Positions 26,501-35,217 of a stretch of 64,000 nucleotides of DNA are shown here, piece by piece. Made by a program: the position numbers and the translations under genes. The stretch spans positions 2,542,001-2,606,000 of the forward strand of contig JADJON010000001.1 in NCBI GenBank assembly GCA_016713765.1. Reading direction: 5' to 3'. The stretch's first letter is position 1; each line of letters starts with the position of its first letter. The DNA comes from Bacteroidota bacterium. GTDB taxonomy: Bacteria > Bacteroidota > Bacteroidia > AKYH767-A > 2013-40CM-41-45. The notes below the pieces were generated by a model. That model did no database searches, had not been told where the DNA came from, and saw nothing but the letters and a program-made list of their open reading frames with translations.

Positions 26501-27668
26501 CCCCGGTACTTATACCGTAACACTAACGGTCACCTCGTTCAGCGGGTGCATTTCAACCGCCAGTCGGCAGGTTACCGTAAGTCCGATACCGGAAGCCGGC
26601 TTTTCGACACAGCCCGCCTGCGTGAATACTGAATACACGTTTGTCGATACGAGTCGGATCAGCATCGGCAGTATCACCAACTGGACCTGGTCGCTTCCAG
26701 ACGGCACGATGCTATCCGGATTCGCTCCTGTCTACACATTTGCCGACACCGGAACGCTCAGTGTAACCCTGGATGTCGTTTCGGATATCGGTTGTGAAGC
26801 CAGCGTCACCCGTGACATCCGGATCCATCCTTTACCGGTCGCCAATTTCGACTTCGATCCGCAGTTTGGGAATCCCCCGCTCGAAGTCAATTTTTCGGAC
26901 CTCTCACAACTCGGACAAACCTATTCCTGGGATTTCGGCGACGGAGCAGGCAGTAGCCAGATGAATCCAACGCACCTCTACACCGATACCGGCTTATTCG
27001 TCATTACCGAATACGTGACGAGTCCGTTTGGCTGCGTTGATTCGATCCAAAAGAACATCTACGTGATCCGGCCGATCCTTGATCTTGCGGTGACAGGCGA
27101 TTCCTCCTACATCGACGGCAATTACTTCCACATTGTCGCACGGGTGGCCAACCTCGGCACCCGTCCGATCGACCGATACCGCCTGGAAGCCCGTCTGGAT
27201 GGCGGCAGCACGATACAGGAAGTTTCCAACGACCTGCTTCCCAACGGACCAACCGGTATCCAGTGGTACAATTTCCGGGCAGCCTTTCTGCTGAACGAAG
27301 GCGCGTCACCGGAATACTATTGTATTCGCGCGTTGGACCCGAACGATGAATCCGACGATGTTCCCGGAAACAACGAACGCTGCTTTAACCGGACCCCCAA
27401 TCTGCTCATCAGCGATCCCTATCCGAATCCCTTTACGAACGAATCCGTTCTCGACGTCTTTTTGCCGAATTCGGATCAGCTTGAAGTTGCCCTGTTCGAT
27501 GGCTCCGGCAAGGTCGTGCGGGACCTCTTTTCCGGTAAAGGCACTAAAGGCTTGAACCGCATTCGGGTATCCGGAAGCGGATTAGCTTCGGGCATTTACT
27601 CGCTTCGCGTGATTTTCCGCGACCAGGTAATCCAGCGTCACTTGATCAGAGGAAACGACCCACGCTAA
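23592..27668 (+). CDS. large secreted PKD-repeat protein with T9SS C-terminal domain
   Basis: Cell-surface or secreted protein of 1358 residues. Signal peptide (about 1-22), an N-terminal segment (about 55-370) with repeated strands resembling a beta-propeller (for example GDLALYQEQGKWYAIIAD), nine PKD domains (about 415-1150, each with W(D/N)FG(D/T)G-like motifs and a closing TxGCxxT pair), a CARDB-like domain (about 1160-1240: VARVANLGTRPIDRY), and a T9SS type A sorting domain at the end (DPYPNPFTNESVLDVF, LASGIYSLRVIF). PKD arrays often act as adhesive or spacer modules. It sits between fcl and the ABC exporter genes, in the same direction. Confidence 0.85.
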   Translation: MNRLFLAFTTLLVLRTASPLLGQCPTANFNVQAQICAGDALQLVNNSSNAVRYEWDFCPGYLVNSPTLISDTTFSASYPGDITFALVDDTLFGFLSAMNNQAIVRFVYGNGPESAPTEITDLGNPGGLLTQPGDLALYQEQGKWYAIIADYSNLSVVRIAFGASLSNAPDSATTILPSAGSPLTAPRSIRLVQDPNGSIFGIVSNFTAATITILDFGTSILNTPTVSQTLSVPGTTFVLDCQPIRTCDRWMVLIAGYTSGKVLVGDFGNSLNNSPAFSEMNVLGQPSDLVTFRDGDHWRMVYTSFSGNELVRYDLGTDITLPTPTLLGGDGFGSLYPKGVSATRIGDAWYLSVLDIGNSRIRFMKDSHTCPAAISTSQDFEPTGVTFTTPGVQTIVLTAWDNDGIASVFAQQVNVAARPIAAFGFTGSCFGDLTEFQDSTDSGGGAVTSWNWQFGTGDSSNSQNPVYVYPAAGNYPVSLTVSGSAGCSSTILDTVRITPLPVAAFTTGTGCSETLIDFTDLSFAPSDTITTWHWEFGTGDTSDLQSPQYAFTTGGNYTISLTITNSIGCSAGSTDVLFVNDRPRAAFDATNTCVGQQVQFVDLTDISGAAIIDRSWDFGDGQTSTSTNPGHIYTGGVADYAVQYIVTADNGCIDTVDQVIRINNIPTPNFTFLPTTACQGSEVRFTDLSVVTGDTISGWRWNFGDGTLDTVPNPIHRFYTPGQNTISLIAYAPSNCPSSIFQQTIDIIESPVADFVVDEACDGVAIGFTDLSTAPSGSSIQRYEWDFGDGDTAMSANPSHLYPGIGTFPVVLTVMSNFGCTDSVSQLVSVHPYPTASFTYINPCEGQPMQFTQTSTVDTPSVVSTFYWNFGDFGSSQNTSSLEHPSHIYSSLQSYTVYLVATTDYGCSDTAAQTVQINPAAPVNFNYSPTCYGELMEFFNPGSAQDSLFLWNFGDNQTNQVQEPAHYYAFPGTYTVTLTVTSFSGCISTASRQVTVSPIPEAGFSTQPACVNTEYTFVDTSRISIGSITNWTWSLPDGTMLSGFAPVYTFADTGTLSVTLDVVSDIGCEASVTRDIRIHPLPVANFDFDPQFGNPPLEVNFSDLSQLGQTYSWDFGDGAGSSQMNPTHLYTDTGLFVITEYVTSPFGCVDSIQKNIYVIRPILDLAVTGDSSYIDGNYFHIVARVANLGTRPIDRYRLEARLDGGSTIQEVSNDLLPNGPTGIQWYNFRAAFLLNEGASPEYYCIRALDPNDESDDVPGNNERCFNRTPNLLISDPYPNPFTNESVLDVFLPNSDQLEVALFDGSGKVVRDLFSGKGTKGLNRIRVSGSGLASGIYSLRVIFRDQVIQRHLIRGNDPR

Positions 27669-27681
27669 AAGAGCGGCATTC

Positions 27682-27712
27682 TTGCTGTTTTTAAGGCATT
27701 TCGCTAGGTTTG
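27682..27712 (+). promoter_or_regulatory. promoter of the ABC exporter genes
   Basis: TTG at 27682, 20 bases, TAGGTTTG at 27705-27712. The permease ATG begins only seven bases later, so the transcript may be leaderless or nearly so. Confidence 0.65.
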
Positions 27713-27719
27713 TGGTGAA

Positions 27720-28544
27720 ATGCCCGTAGAATACGAAATCCGACCGGCCAGCCGGACCCGCTTGAATCTGGCCGAGCTCTGGACCTATCGGGAACTGCTC
27801 TACTTTTTTATTTGGCGGGACATCAAGATCAAGTATAAGCAGACTGTGTTGGGCGCCTTGTGGGCCGTATTGCAGCCTTTCCTGCTCATGCTGGTCTTCA
27901 CCGTTTTCTTTTCAAGGGCCTTAGGACTCAGCGACGCCAGCCTGCCGTACCCTGTTTTTGTTTATTCCGGCTTGATGTTATGGAACATCTTTTCCACCGG
28001 TGTAGCGAATGCGGGAAACAGCATGGTAGCGAACGCCAACATCATCAAGAAAATTTACTTTCCGAGGATCCTGATCCCGGTATCCTCCGTTCTTGCCAGC
28101 CTGGTCGATTTCATGATGACCTTCCTCTTGTTCGTCGGCATTTTGATCTACTACAAGGTCGAGATTCATTGGTTGAATCTGGCTATCGGCCTTCCCCTAT
28201 CCGTACTGATCACCTTACTGGCAACCTTAGGTCTCGGCAGCCTCTTATCGGCACTGAATGTCAAGTACCGGGATTTCCGCTACATCATTCCGTTCTTCCT
28301 TCAGGTACTCTTCTTTGTTTCGCCCGTCATCTATCCGTTGAACCGACTTCCCTGGAACTGGCTCAATCAACTCATGCAGTGCAATCCGCTCTATGGCGCG
28401 ATTGCCATCTTTCGTTCAGCCTTTGACGGGAGCACGCCGGATGCAGGCATTTGCCTGATCAGTGTGACCGGCGCCCTCCTGCTCTTTATAACCGGTTTGC
28501 TTTACTTCAGAAAAACAGAAAACTACTTCGCCGACCTTTCCTGA
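27720..28544 (+). CDS. ABC-2 type polysaccharide exporter permease (Wzm-like)
   Basis: Membrane component (274 residues, six predicted spans) of an O-antigen/teichoic-acid-type ABC exporter. N-terminal amphipathic region LWTYRELLYFFIWRDIKIKYKQTVLGALWAVLQP is hallmark TagG/Wzm sequence; QVLFFVSPVIYP and NPLYGAI follow near the C-terminus. Its stop overlaps the ATPase gene start by one base (TGATG). It moves a completed lipid-linked glycan across the inner membrane. Confidence 0.92.
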   Translation: MPVEYEIRPASRTRLNLAELWTYRELLYFFIWRDIKIKYKQTVLGALWAVLQPFLLMLVFTVFFSRALGLSDASLPYPVFVYSGLMLWNIFSTGVANAGNSMVANANIIKKIYFPRILIPVSSVLASLVDFMMTFLLFVGILIYYKVEIHWLNLAIGLPLSVLITLLATLGLGSLLSALNVKYRDFRYIIPFFLQVLFFVSPVIYPLNRLPWNWLNQLMQCNPLYGAIAIFRSAFDGSTPDAGICLISVTGALLLFITGLLYFRKTENYFADLS

Positions 28545-29773
28545 TGTCCAAGCTGCCCATTCTCGAAGTACGCGACGTATCGAAACGTTTCGACATACGC
28601 CATTCGTCGGGTCAATATCTGACCTTCCGGGAGCAGCTATTGCAATTGGTTAGTCTCAAAGGCAGTGGAAAGAAGGAAGATTTCTGGGCGTTGAAAAACG
28701 TCTCGTTCGACATACAACCCGGCGAATCGGTCGGGATAGTCGGGAAGAACGGAGCCGGAAAGTCGACCCTGCTGAAGATACTCTCCAAGATCACCCCACC
28801 CACCACCGGGCTGATCCGATCGCGCGGACGAATCGCCAGTTTGTTGGAAGTGGGAACCGGTTTTCATCCCGAGCTGACTGGCCGAGAGAACATTTACCTC
28901 AACGGTTCTATCTTAGGCATGCTGCGTTCGGAGATCAACGCACGGTTCGACGACATCGTTGAATTCAGCGGGGTCGCGCAGTTCCTGGACACACCCCTGA
29001 AGCATTACTCGAGTGGAATGCAACTGCGGCTGGCCTTCGCCGTCGCGGCTTTCCTGCGAGCCGACGTCCTGATCATCGACGAAGTATTGGCCGTCGGGGA
29101 TTCGGAATTTCAAAGCAAGTGCCTGAAGAAAATGGACGAGATCAGTCATGATGAAGAGCGAACGATTCTCTTCGTCAGTCATAATCTCGGCCTTGTCACA
29201 CAATTGTGCTCCCGCTGTATCTGGCTGAAAGAAGGAACGGTACACCGAAACGGCGCTACCGAAACGATTGTTCAGGAATACCTTCAATCATCGGCCTCCG
29301 GAACCGGCACCTACGTCAGCACGCCTGAACACGAAGCACACAAGGATGTATGCTTTCAAGAGATCTATGCAGGCACTCGCGACGGTCGGCCGAACGACAT
29401 TTTCGGCTTCGACGACTCCATCCACCTATTCATCAGAGTCAAAGACCGTTCCCGTCAAAAGAATATGAAGATCGGCGTCTCGCTTGCCGACCGCTTCGGA
29501 AACTTCATCTTTACGATACTCGAACATGCCGACAGGTTCAGGACCAGCAATGCCGATCATATCCTGATCCGACTTTGTCTTCCATCCTCCCTGATCGCGC
29601 CCGGAGCCTATTCCTTCCGGTACGCCTTGTTCATCGACAACGGTAAGGTGTACGAAGTCCTCGAAAACGAAACGCCGGTGCGCATCGTCGATACCGGATC
29701 CTCAATGGCGGCATACGAAGGCGTCAATTACGGCAGCATCATCGTTCACCCTGAGTGGGATACCTGGCAATAA
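28544..29773 (+). CDS. ABC exporter ATPase with C-terminal glycan-recognition domain (Wzt-like)
   Basis: 409-residue ATPase. Walker A GKNGAGKST near residue 67, signature YSSGMQLRLAFAVA, Walker B LIIDEVLAVGD. Residues from about 265 form the extra beta-rich domain found in Wzt proteins that read the modified end of the O-antigen; it starts near TPEHEAHKDVCFQEI. Such a domain usually means export depends on a terminal modification, which fits the methyltransferases just downstream. The ATG overlaps the permease stop. Confidence 0.92.
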   Translation: MSKLPILEVRDVSKRFDIRHSSGQYLTFREQLLQLVSLKGSGKKEDFWALKNVSFDIQPGESVGIVGKNGAGKSTLLKILSKITPPTTGLIRSRGRIASLLEVGTGFHPELTGRENIYLNGSILGMLRSEINARFDDIVEFSGVAQFLDTPLKHYSSGMQLRLAFAVAAFLRADVLIIDEVLAVGDSEFQSKCLKKMDEISHDEERTILFVSHNLGLVTQLCSRCIWLKEGTVHRNGATETIVQEYLQSSASGTGTYVSTPEHEAHKDVCFQEIYAGTRDGRPNDIFGFDDSIHLFIRVKDRSRQKNMKIGVSLADRFGNFIFTILEHADRFRTSNADHILIRLCLPSSLIAPGAYSFRYALFIDNGKVYEVLENETPVRIVDTGSSMAAYEGVNYGSIIVHPEWDTWQ

Positions 29774-29807
29774 ACGTAACTTATACGCTGTTTTAACTTC
29801 GCTCCAC

Positions 29808-30515
29808 ATGATCACCAGAATACTTCAACTGCTAACACCGCCGGTCATTCCCGCAATCGGTCGTCGTCTCGGCATTCTGTCCACACCGGGAAAGATCATC
29901 CGCTATCCGAAAAACGAGAACGATACCCAGGACCTTGATATGTATTTCGACCCCGAATACGCCAAGATCCTCGACAACTGGGGCGCAGACAATACATGGA
30001 TCGAGATCCAGATGTTGTTATGTAACTGCGAAGGGAAAGTGCTCGACATCGCCTGCGGCACGGGCGTGACCATCTCGATTCTTGGCAAGTACCCGAAACT
30101 GGAAGTGCACGGCTGCGACATTTCCGACCTGCTCATCGCCAAAGCAGCCGAACGCGGCATTCCGAAAGATCGTTTAGCGGTCACGGACGCGACGCAGATG
30201 AGTTATCCGAACGACAGCTTTGACTATTCTTACAGTATAGGATCTCTGGAACATTTCACGACGAATGGGATTGACAAGTTCATCGCGGAAGCATCGCGGA
30301 TCACGCGCAAATGTTCCATGCACATGATCCCGACATCCAAAAGCGGACAGAATGAAGGCTGGATGACCACCTCTACCACGATCCAGACTTTTCACAACAA
30401 TTCCGATGCGTGGTGGCTGGAGCGATTCAAGCGTCACTTCCGCGAAGTTCATATCCTTAATTCCCGTTGGAACGACGGCATATCCTTCGGAAGGTGGTTC
30501 GTCTGTAAACGCTGA
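29808..30515 (+). CDS. class I SAM-dependent methyltransferase
   Basis: 235-residue methyltransferase with the SAM-binding loop LDIACGTGVTISILG (about residues 82-96), the acidic end of strand two in VHGCDIS, and a post-III region with SLEHFTTNGIDKFIAEASRI. It may methylate a sugar of the glycan, perhaps the terminal unit recognised by the Wzt-like ATPase; the acceptor is an inference. It lies 34 bases after the ATPase gene. Confidence 0.75.
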   Translation: MITRILQLLTPPVIPAIGRRLGILSTPGKIIRYPKNENDTQDLDMYFDPEYAKILDNWGADNTWIEIQMLLCNCEGKVLDIACGTGVTISILGKYPKLEVHGCDISDLLIAKAAERGIPKDRLAVTDATQMSYPNDSFDYSYSIGSLEHFTTNGIDKFIAEASRITRKCSMHMIPTSKSGQNEGWMTTSTTIQTFHNNSDAWWLERFKRHFREVHILNSRWNDGISFGRWFVCKR

Positions 30516-30518
30516 GCA

Positions 30519-31073
30519 ATGCTGGGTCGTCTCCTACGTCTGTTTCGAAAACCGCAGCCAGTGCAACCCGTTGATGCCGGTGCAGGTTCGGAGATCAAGG
30601 GCACCGTTGTGCGCCTCGAAGAAGGATCGGTGATCCGGGTCGGGGCCGGCTGCCTGGTCGAAGGCATACTGAGCACCTATACCGCCAATGCCCGTATCAC
30701 GCTTGGCGATAATGTCTTTGTCGGCAACAACACATTGATCGGATCCGCTTGCGAAGTCACCATCGGTAACAATGTACTGATCTCGTTCGACTGCATGATC
30801 CAGGACAACGACAACCACAATACCGATTCGAAGATCCGCTGGAATGATACCGCCGAATGGAAAAACGGTCGGCGACACGACTGGTCAAAGACGCCAATGC
30901 AACCCATTCGAATCGGCAATGGCGCCTGGATCGGTGCAAAAGCGATCATCCTGAAGGGCGTCACCATTGGTGAAGGAGCCATTGTCGGCGCTGGCAGTGT
31001 GGTGACCCGCGACGTCGCGCCCTATACCATCGTTGCCGGCAATCCGGCCCGGTTCATCCGTAATACCGAATAA
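30519..31073 (+). CDS. hexapeptide-repeat acyltransferase (WbbJ/LbH family)
   Basis: 184-residue left-handed beta-helix acetyltransferase. Hexapeptide repeats run through most of the protein (ARITLGDNVFVGNNTLIG, then ILKGVTIGEGAIVGAGSVV) and end with the typical TIVAGNPARFIR. The active-site His is probably in the DNDNHNTDS loop. Such proteins O- or N-acetylate sugars in O-antigens and capsules. Three bases after the methyltransferase and one base before the next ATG. Confidence 0.82.
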   Translation: MLGRLLRLFRKPQPVQPVDAGAGSEIKGTVVRLEEGSVIRVGAGCLVEGILSTYTANARITLGDNVFVGNNTLIGSACEVTIGNNVLISFDCMIQDNDNHNTDSKIRWNDTAEWKNGRRHDWSKTPMQPIRIGNGAWIGAKAIILKGVTIGEGAIVGAGSVVTRDVAPYTIVAGNPARFIRNTE

Positions 31074-31074
31074 A

Positions 31075-31902
31075 ATGGACCTCCGATCCTTTTTCCCCTT
31101 ATCGTTACGGTTGTTGCTGGTCCGTATCCGCTGGTTCTGGAAACACTATCGCTCGATTCGTTATGACAGCGAATTGTTCAACAACGTACATGGTCCGTTG
31201 ACCTACAACACCGATGGGCTTGCCACCAGTAACAATGCCGATTTCATGCGTGAGGAGCGGTTTGCCCGCGCGTACAAAGCCGCAGCCGCGACGAATCCCT
31301 GGCCAGGCTTCACGCTGCAGTGGCGGATACACGTCGTATGCTGGTGCGCCGAACAGGCGAGCCTGTTACCCGGAGATTTCGTCGAATGCGGAGTCAATAC
31401 CGGCGCCTATGCGCGTTCGATCGTCGAATACCTTCCTTTCAACTCCCTGGGAAAAAAGTTCTACCTGCTGGACACGTTTCAGGGACTTGACCCGAGGTTT
31501 ATTTCCGATGCAGAGCGGACACGGGGAATCGACAATTACAAGTACCGCGACAGCTATGCGGAGGTCGTTCAAACCTTTCGCGATTTCGATGTCAGGATCA
31601 TCCGTGGCCCCGTACCCGATACACTCTCCCAGTGCGATACCGGTCAAATCTGCTATCTTTCCATTGACATGAACAATGTCCTCCCGGAAATAGCCGCCCT
31701 GGAATACTTTTGGGAAAAGGTGGTCGATGGCGGATTTATCTTGTTGGACGACTATGGCTTCCCCCAGCACGAACTTCAGAAAGCCGCGTTCGACCGTTTC
31801 GCGGAAGCGCGTGGGCAGTCCATCCTTTGCCTTCCTACCGGCCAGGGTATTATCCGCAAGACACGAACAACCTTGCACCACGACACAAACACAGGCAGAT
31901 GA
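31075..31902 (+). CDS. TylF/macrocin O-methyltransferase-like protein
   Basis: 275-residue SAM-dependent enzyme of the TylF family, known for O-methylating sugars of macrolides and glycans. Visible: GDFVECGVNTGAYARSI (SAM loop, near residue 98), YLLDTFQGLD, and the metal-binding ILLDDYGFPQH motif near the C-terminus. The ATG at 31075 is one base after the acyltransferase stop; the end overlaps the epimerase start (ATGA). It probably methylates a hydroxyl of the exported glycan. Confidence 0.8.
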   Translation: MDLRSFFPLSLRLLLVRIRWFWKHYRSIRYDSELFNNVHGPLTYNTDGLATSNNADFMREERFARAYKAAAATNPWPGFTLQWRIHVVCWCAEQASLLPGDFVECGVNTGAYARSIVEYLPFNSLGKKFYLLDTFQGLDPRFISDAERTRGIDNYKYRDSYAEVVQTFRDFDVRIIRGPVPDTLSQCDTGQICYLSIDMNNVLPEIAALEYFWEKVVDGGFILLDDYGFPQHELQKAAFDRFAEARGQSILCLPTGQGIIRKTRTTLHHDTNTGR

Positions 31903-32801
31903 GGATCCTGATCATTGGAGGACGCGGCTTTATCGGGTCTCACCTGACCCGGCATTTTCGTGCAAACGGACATACCGTCTTCGTGTGCGATGTGAAGCCG
32001 GCGAGCGGCGACGAGTTCTACACCTGTGTCGATCGCTTTCAGCCCGATTATGCCTCCGTCATCCGCACGTCGCAACCCGATGCATGCGTTTTTGCCGGGG
32101 GCAACGGGAGCGTTCCTGTCTCCCTGCAGCATCCCCAGCTCGACTTTCAGTTGAATTGCGGCACCCTGTTTCGATTACTGGATAGTTTGCGAACTGAAAA
32201 GCCCGGCTGTAAACTGATCCACCTTTCAAGTGCGGCGGTGTACGGTAGTCCGGGCGTGTTGCCGGTGACCGAGGAACATCCGGTAGCCCCGTTGTCGCCC
32301 TATGGCTGGCACAAGTTTTACTCGGAACTCATGTGTCGTGAACATAGTCGGCTGTACGGAATGCCGACCTGCAGCCTGCGCTTGTTTTCCGTATTCGGCG
32401 AACGACTTACCAAGCAGTTGTTCTGGGACATCTACCAGAAATCAAAATCCGGCAAACACATCGGTCTTTTCGGGACCGGCGAAGAAAGCCGCGACTTCAT
32501 ATACGTCGGGGACCTGGCGATCGCGCTGGACAAGATACTTCAGCATACCCGCTTTGCCGGCGAGGTCATCAATGTTTCCAGCGGCGTCGAAACTACGATC
32601 CGCGATGCCGCGAATTCGTTTTGTCGACAACTGGGCAATGACTATGTCCTGGAATTCAACGGACAGCGAAAAGAAGGCGATCCGGTAAACTGGAGGGCCG
32701 ACATCCGGTTATTGGAATCCTTCGGATTCGAATATTCAGTATCTTTGGAGGAAGGGCTATCCCGCTACGCTTTATGGTTAAGAGAAGAAGAATTGCGCTG
32801 A
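31899..32801 (+). CDS. NAD-dependent nucleotide-sugar epimerase/dehydratase
   Basis: Extended SDR enzyme of 300 residues. Rossmann motif GGRGFIGSHL at the N-terminus, SSAAVYGSPG, and the catalytic YGWHK (Tyr-x3-Lys) near residue 140; SRDFIYVGDLA is typical of UDP-sugar epimerases. The product is unknown. The ATG at 31899 overlaps the preceding stop by four bases, and the gene end overlaps the next GT by 28 bases. Confidence 0.82.
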   Translation: MRILIIGGRGFIGSHLTRHFRANGHTVFVCDVKPASGDEFYTCVDRFQPDYASVIRTSQPDACVFAGGNGSVPVSLQHPQLDFQLNCGTLFRLLDSLRTEKPGCKLIHLSSAAVYGSPGVLPVTEEHPVAPLSPYGWHKFYSELMCREHSRLYGMPTCSLRLFSVFGERLTKQLFWDIYQKSKSGKHIGLFGTGEESRDFIYVGDLAIALDKILQHTRFAGEVINVSSGVETTIRDAANSFCRQLGNDYVLEFNGQRKEGDPVNWRADIRLLESFGFEYSVSLEEGLSRYALWLREEELR

Positions 32802-33937
32802 ACTACCGCGTCAATTATGATTTTTCCGCCGGCATTGTCATCTACATCCAGAACCTGATCAAGGGTTTTAAATTACTGGAGGATTCCCTTCAACCGCATC
32901 TTACCATCATTTATACCGAGGACTCTCCTATCCAGGAAGTGAAGGAGATCGACTATCCGTATATCGATTATTTCAAGTACAAACCGATTCGAAAGAACTT
33001 CTTCACGAAAGCGATCAATAAGATCAGCCGGGAGACGATCGGGACCAATATCCTTCGCCGCTATTCCTTCCCTTCGCATGCCGACATTTTGTACCCCTAC
33101 TTCGATTGCGACGAGAATTTTTTTCTGAAACGTCGCTACTACTGGAAGCCAGACTTCCAGGAAATGTACTATCCGCAGTACGTCTCCCAGGTAGAATATT
33201 CCTACGTGGTGGAGAACATGAAACGGATCGCCTCCAACCAGGAATACACCCTGATCCTGAGTAGCCAGGATTCCTTCAACGATTTCGAAAAGTTCTTCGG
33301 GCCTTTCCGCAACCGGGTCAAGATCCTCCGTTTCATTTCCCTGCTGCCGGATATTTCCCAACTGAACCCCAAGCAGGTCCTGATGAAATACGGAATCGAC
33401 AAGAAGTTCTTTGTTGTCTCCAACCAATTCTGGCCGCATAAGAACCATCGGCTGGTTTTGGAAGCCATCAACAAGATCAAAGAAAAACACACGGACTTTG
33501 TCGTCGTGTTCACGGGCAAACAATCTACTTACCGGGATCGGGAGTACTTTTCCAAGTTGCAGGTCTACATCAACAACGAGAACATGAAGGATCATGTTCG
33601 CTTCATCGGCTTCATTCCCCGGGAGGACCAGTTGGTGATCATGAAACAATCGGTCGCGGTGATTCAACCGTCCTTGTTCGAAGGCTGGAGTACGGTGATT
33701 GAGGATTGCAAAGCCTTGAATCAGTACGTACTGGTCGGAGATCTGGCCGTCAATCAGGAGCAGGTCAACAAGAACGTCCGGTTCTTCAACCGACACTCAG
33801 CAGACGACCTTGCGGAACAAATGGACAACTTGTTGACGCATCCGGTAAAAACAGAATCAGCTCCCTACGATGAGAGTATAGAACGCTTCAAGCAGAATCT
33901 GATCGACGTTTTCGAATTGGAACACGTGCATTCATGA
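32774..33937 (+). CDS. glycosyltransferase family 4
   Basis: GT-B glycosyltransferase of 387 residues. The C-terminal donor half is recognisable: VVSNQFWPHKNHRLVLEA, HVRFIGFIPREDQLVIM and the SLFEGWSTVIEDCKAL acid motif. The N-terminal half is divergent. Its start lies within the end of the epimerase gene and it is followed by a GT2 with an ATGA overlap, so the genes are tightly coupled. Sugar specificity cannot be read. Confidence 0.82.
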   Translation: MVKRRRIALNYRVNYDFSAGIVIYIQNLIKGFKLLEDSLQPHLTIIYTEDSPIQEVKEIDYPYIDYFKYKPIRKNFFTKAINKISRETIGTNILRRYSFPSHADILYPYFDCDENFFLKRRYYWKPDFQEMYYPQYVSQVEYSYVVENMKRIASNQEYTLILSSQDSFNDFEKFFGPFRNRVKILRFISLLPDISQLNPKQVLMKYGIDKKFFVVSNQFWPHKNHRLVLEAINKIKEKHTDFVVVFTGKQSTYRDREYFSKLQVYINNENMKDHVRFIGFIPREDQLVIMKQSVAVIQPSLFEGWSTVIEDCKALNQYVLVGDLAVNQEQVNKNVRFFNRHSADDLAEQMDNLLTHPVKTESAPYDESIERFKQNLIDVFELEHVHS

Positions 33938-34938
33938 ACGGCGTAACCGTCGCCATCTGTTGTTATAACAGCAGTGCCCGCATTGCCGAGACCTTGCGCC
34001 ATTTGAGTCTTCAGCGTCTCAGCGAAAACATTCCGTGGGAAGTGCTGATCATCGACAATGCCTGCACGGACGACACCGTGGAAGTCGCCCACCGTGCCTG
34101 GCAGGGAGTACAACCCGCACCCTTGCGCATCGTTCCGGAAAAAATACCGGGCCTCATGCAAGCCAGGCACTGTGCCATGCGGGAAAGCCGGTATGAGCTT
34201 GTGAGTTTTATTGACGACGATAACTGGGTCGCCGCGGATTGGGTGGAGCGGGTGTGGCAAAGGCTACAGACCGATCCGGATATGGCGGCTTGCGGAGGTC
34301 AAAATGCTGCGGCGACCGAAGTGGCTGCCCCCTATTGGTTTGACCGAATGGCGTATGCCTACGCCGTAGGAAAGCAGGCAGAATCCAGCAGTTACGTCAC
34401 GCCACAGCGGGGATTCCTGTGGGGCGCAGGATTGACGATTCGAAAAAGTGCCTGGTACGACCTTTTCGGATGCGGTTTCACGAGCAAACTTTCCGGAAGA
34501 AAAGGAGGACAATTGACCGCCGGAGAAGACAGCGAGTTGTGCCTGGCTTTCATGTCGCGAGGATGGAAGCTCTTCTACGATGAAAGGCTTCAACTAACCC
34601 ATTTCATACCTAAAAATCGACTGACCGACCGCTATATCAATGGCCTGTTCCAGGGATTTGGACGCTCCGAAACAATCTTGATGATCTATCGAGCAAACTT
34701 GGATAAAACTTTTAAAATCAAGTCCGTATGGTGGAAAAACTGCATTTCCGCTTTCCGGCTCTTGCTTCGCTTTTTAATTCGGAGTATCTTTTCACCTCGT
34801 ATCGATCGATTTGTGAACAGGGTCTATGCCAACTATGAATGGGCATTGGTTTCGCAATTGTTTCGAGAACGGAAAGCTTTTGATCGTTTGTTCCAATCGA
34901 TTACCGATTTCAGCGGCTGGTGCGGTCGCGGGAAGTGA
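33934..34938 (+). CDS. glycosyltransferase family 2
   Basis: GT-A glycosyltransferase, 334 residues. N-terminal VAICCYNSSARIAETLRHL, LIIDNACTDDT and the DXD-type metal site in FIDDDNWVAADW are standard; GRKGGQLTAGEDSELCLAF holds the catalytic ED motif. The C-terminal third has a basic, partly hydrophobic segment that may bind the membrane. Overlaps the previous gene by four bases; a 279-base gap follows. Confidence 0.85.
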   Translation: MNGVTVAICCYNSSARIAETLRHLSLQRLSENIPWEVLIIDNACTDDTVEVAHRAWQGVQPAPLRIVPEKIPGLMQARHCAMRESRYELVSFIDDDNWVAADWVERVWQRLQTDPDMAACGGQNAAATEVAAPYWFDRMAYAYAVGKQAESSSYVTPQRGFLWGAGLTIRKSAWYDLFGCGFTSKLSGRKGGQLTAGEDSELCLAFMSRGWKLFYDERLQLTHFIPKNRLTDRYINGLFQGFGRSETILMIYRANLDKTFKIKSVWWKNCISAFRLLLRFLIRSIFSPRIDRFVNRVYANYEWALVSQLFRERKAFDRLFQSITDFSGWCGRGK

Positions 34939-35217
34939 TTGAAACGGTCAGCACCCTTAACTGAATGTTCATCTTAATGCGGCCATGATTTTTCGTCTCA
35001 TTCCCTCCCTACCGGTTGAATTCAGCCGTTCTCGGCGCGGCGCTAAAGCAGCTTCGGCTTCCGAACCCGAAAACCCCCTTTTGCCTCAACTTCCTGCCCA
35101 ATTTCCAAAGGATTACCGGCGTGGCACATTATCCTATTTCAATTCGGAACGGAAGCGACCCAAGGACACGGTAACCACAAAGTCTGAATAACTGCGACTC
35201 GTCAGTCCCGACGTCCT
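34939..35217. other. gap with no supported gene
   Basis: A 68-codon reading frame at 34985-35191 covers much of this gap. It matches no family I recognise, and its N-terminal half is compositionally odd (Pro/Ser/Arg-rich). It may be the remnant of a lost gene between the GT2 and the sulfotransferase. Confidence 0.4.

Noticed and set aside
34985..35191. Short ORF upstream of the sulfotransferase as a real gene
   Set aside because: No recognisable family, unusual composition and no convincing promoter; recorded only as a possible remnant.
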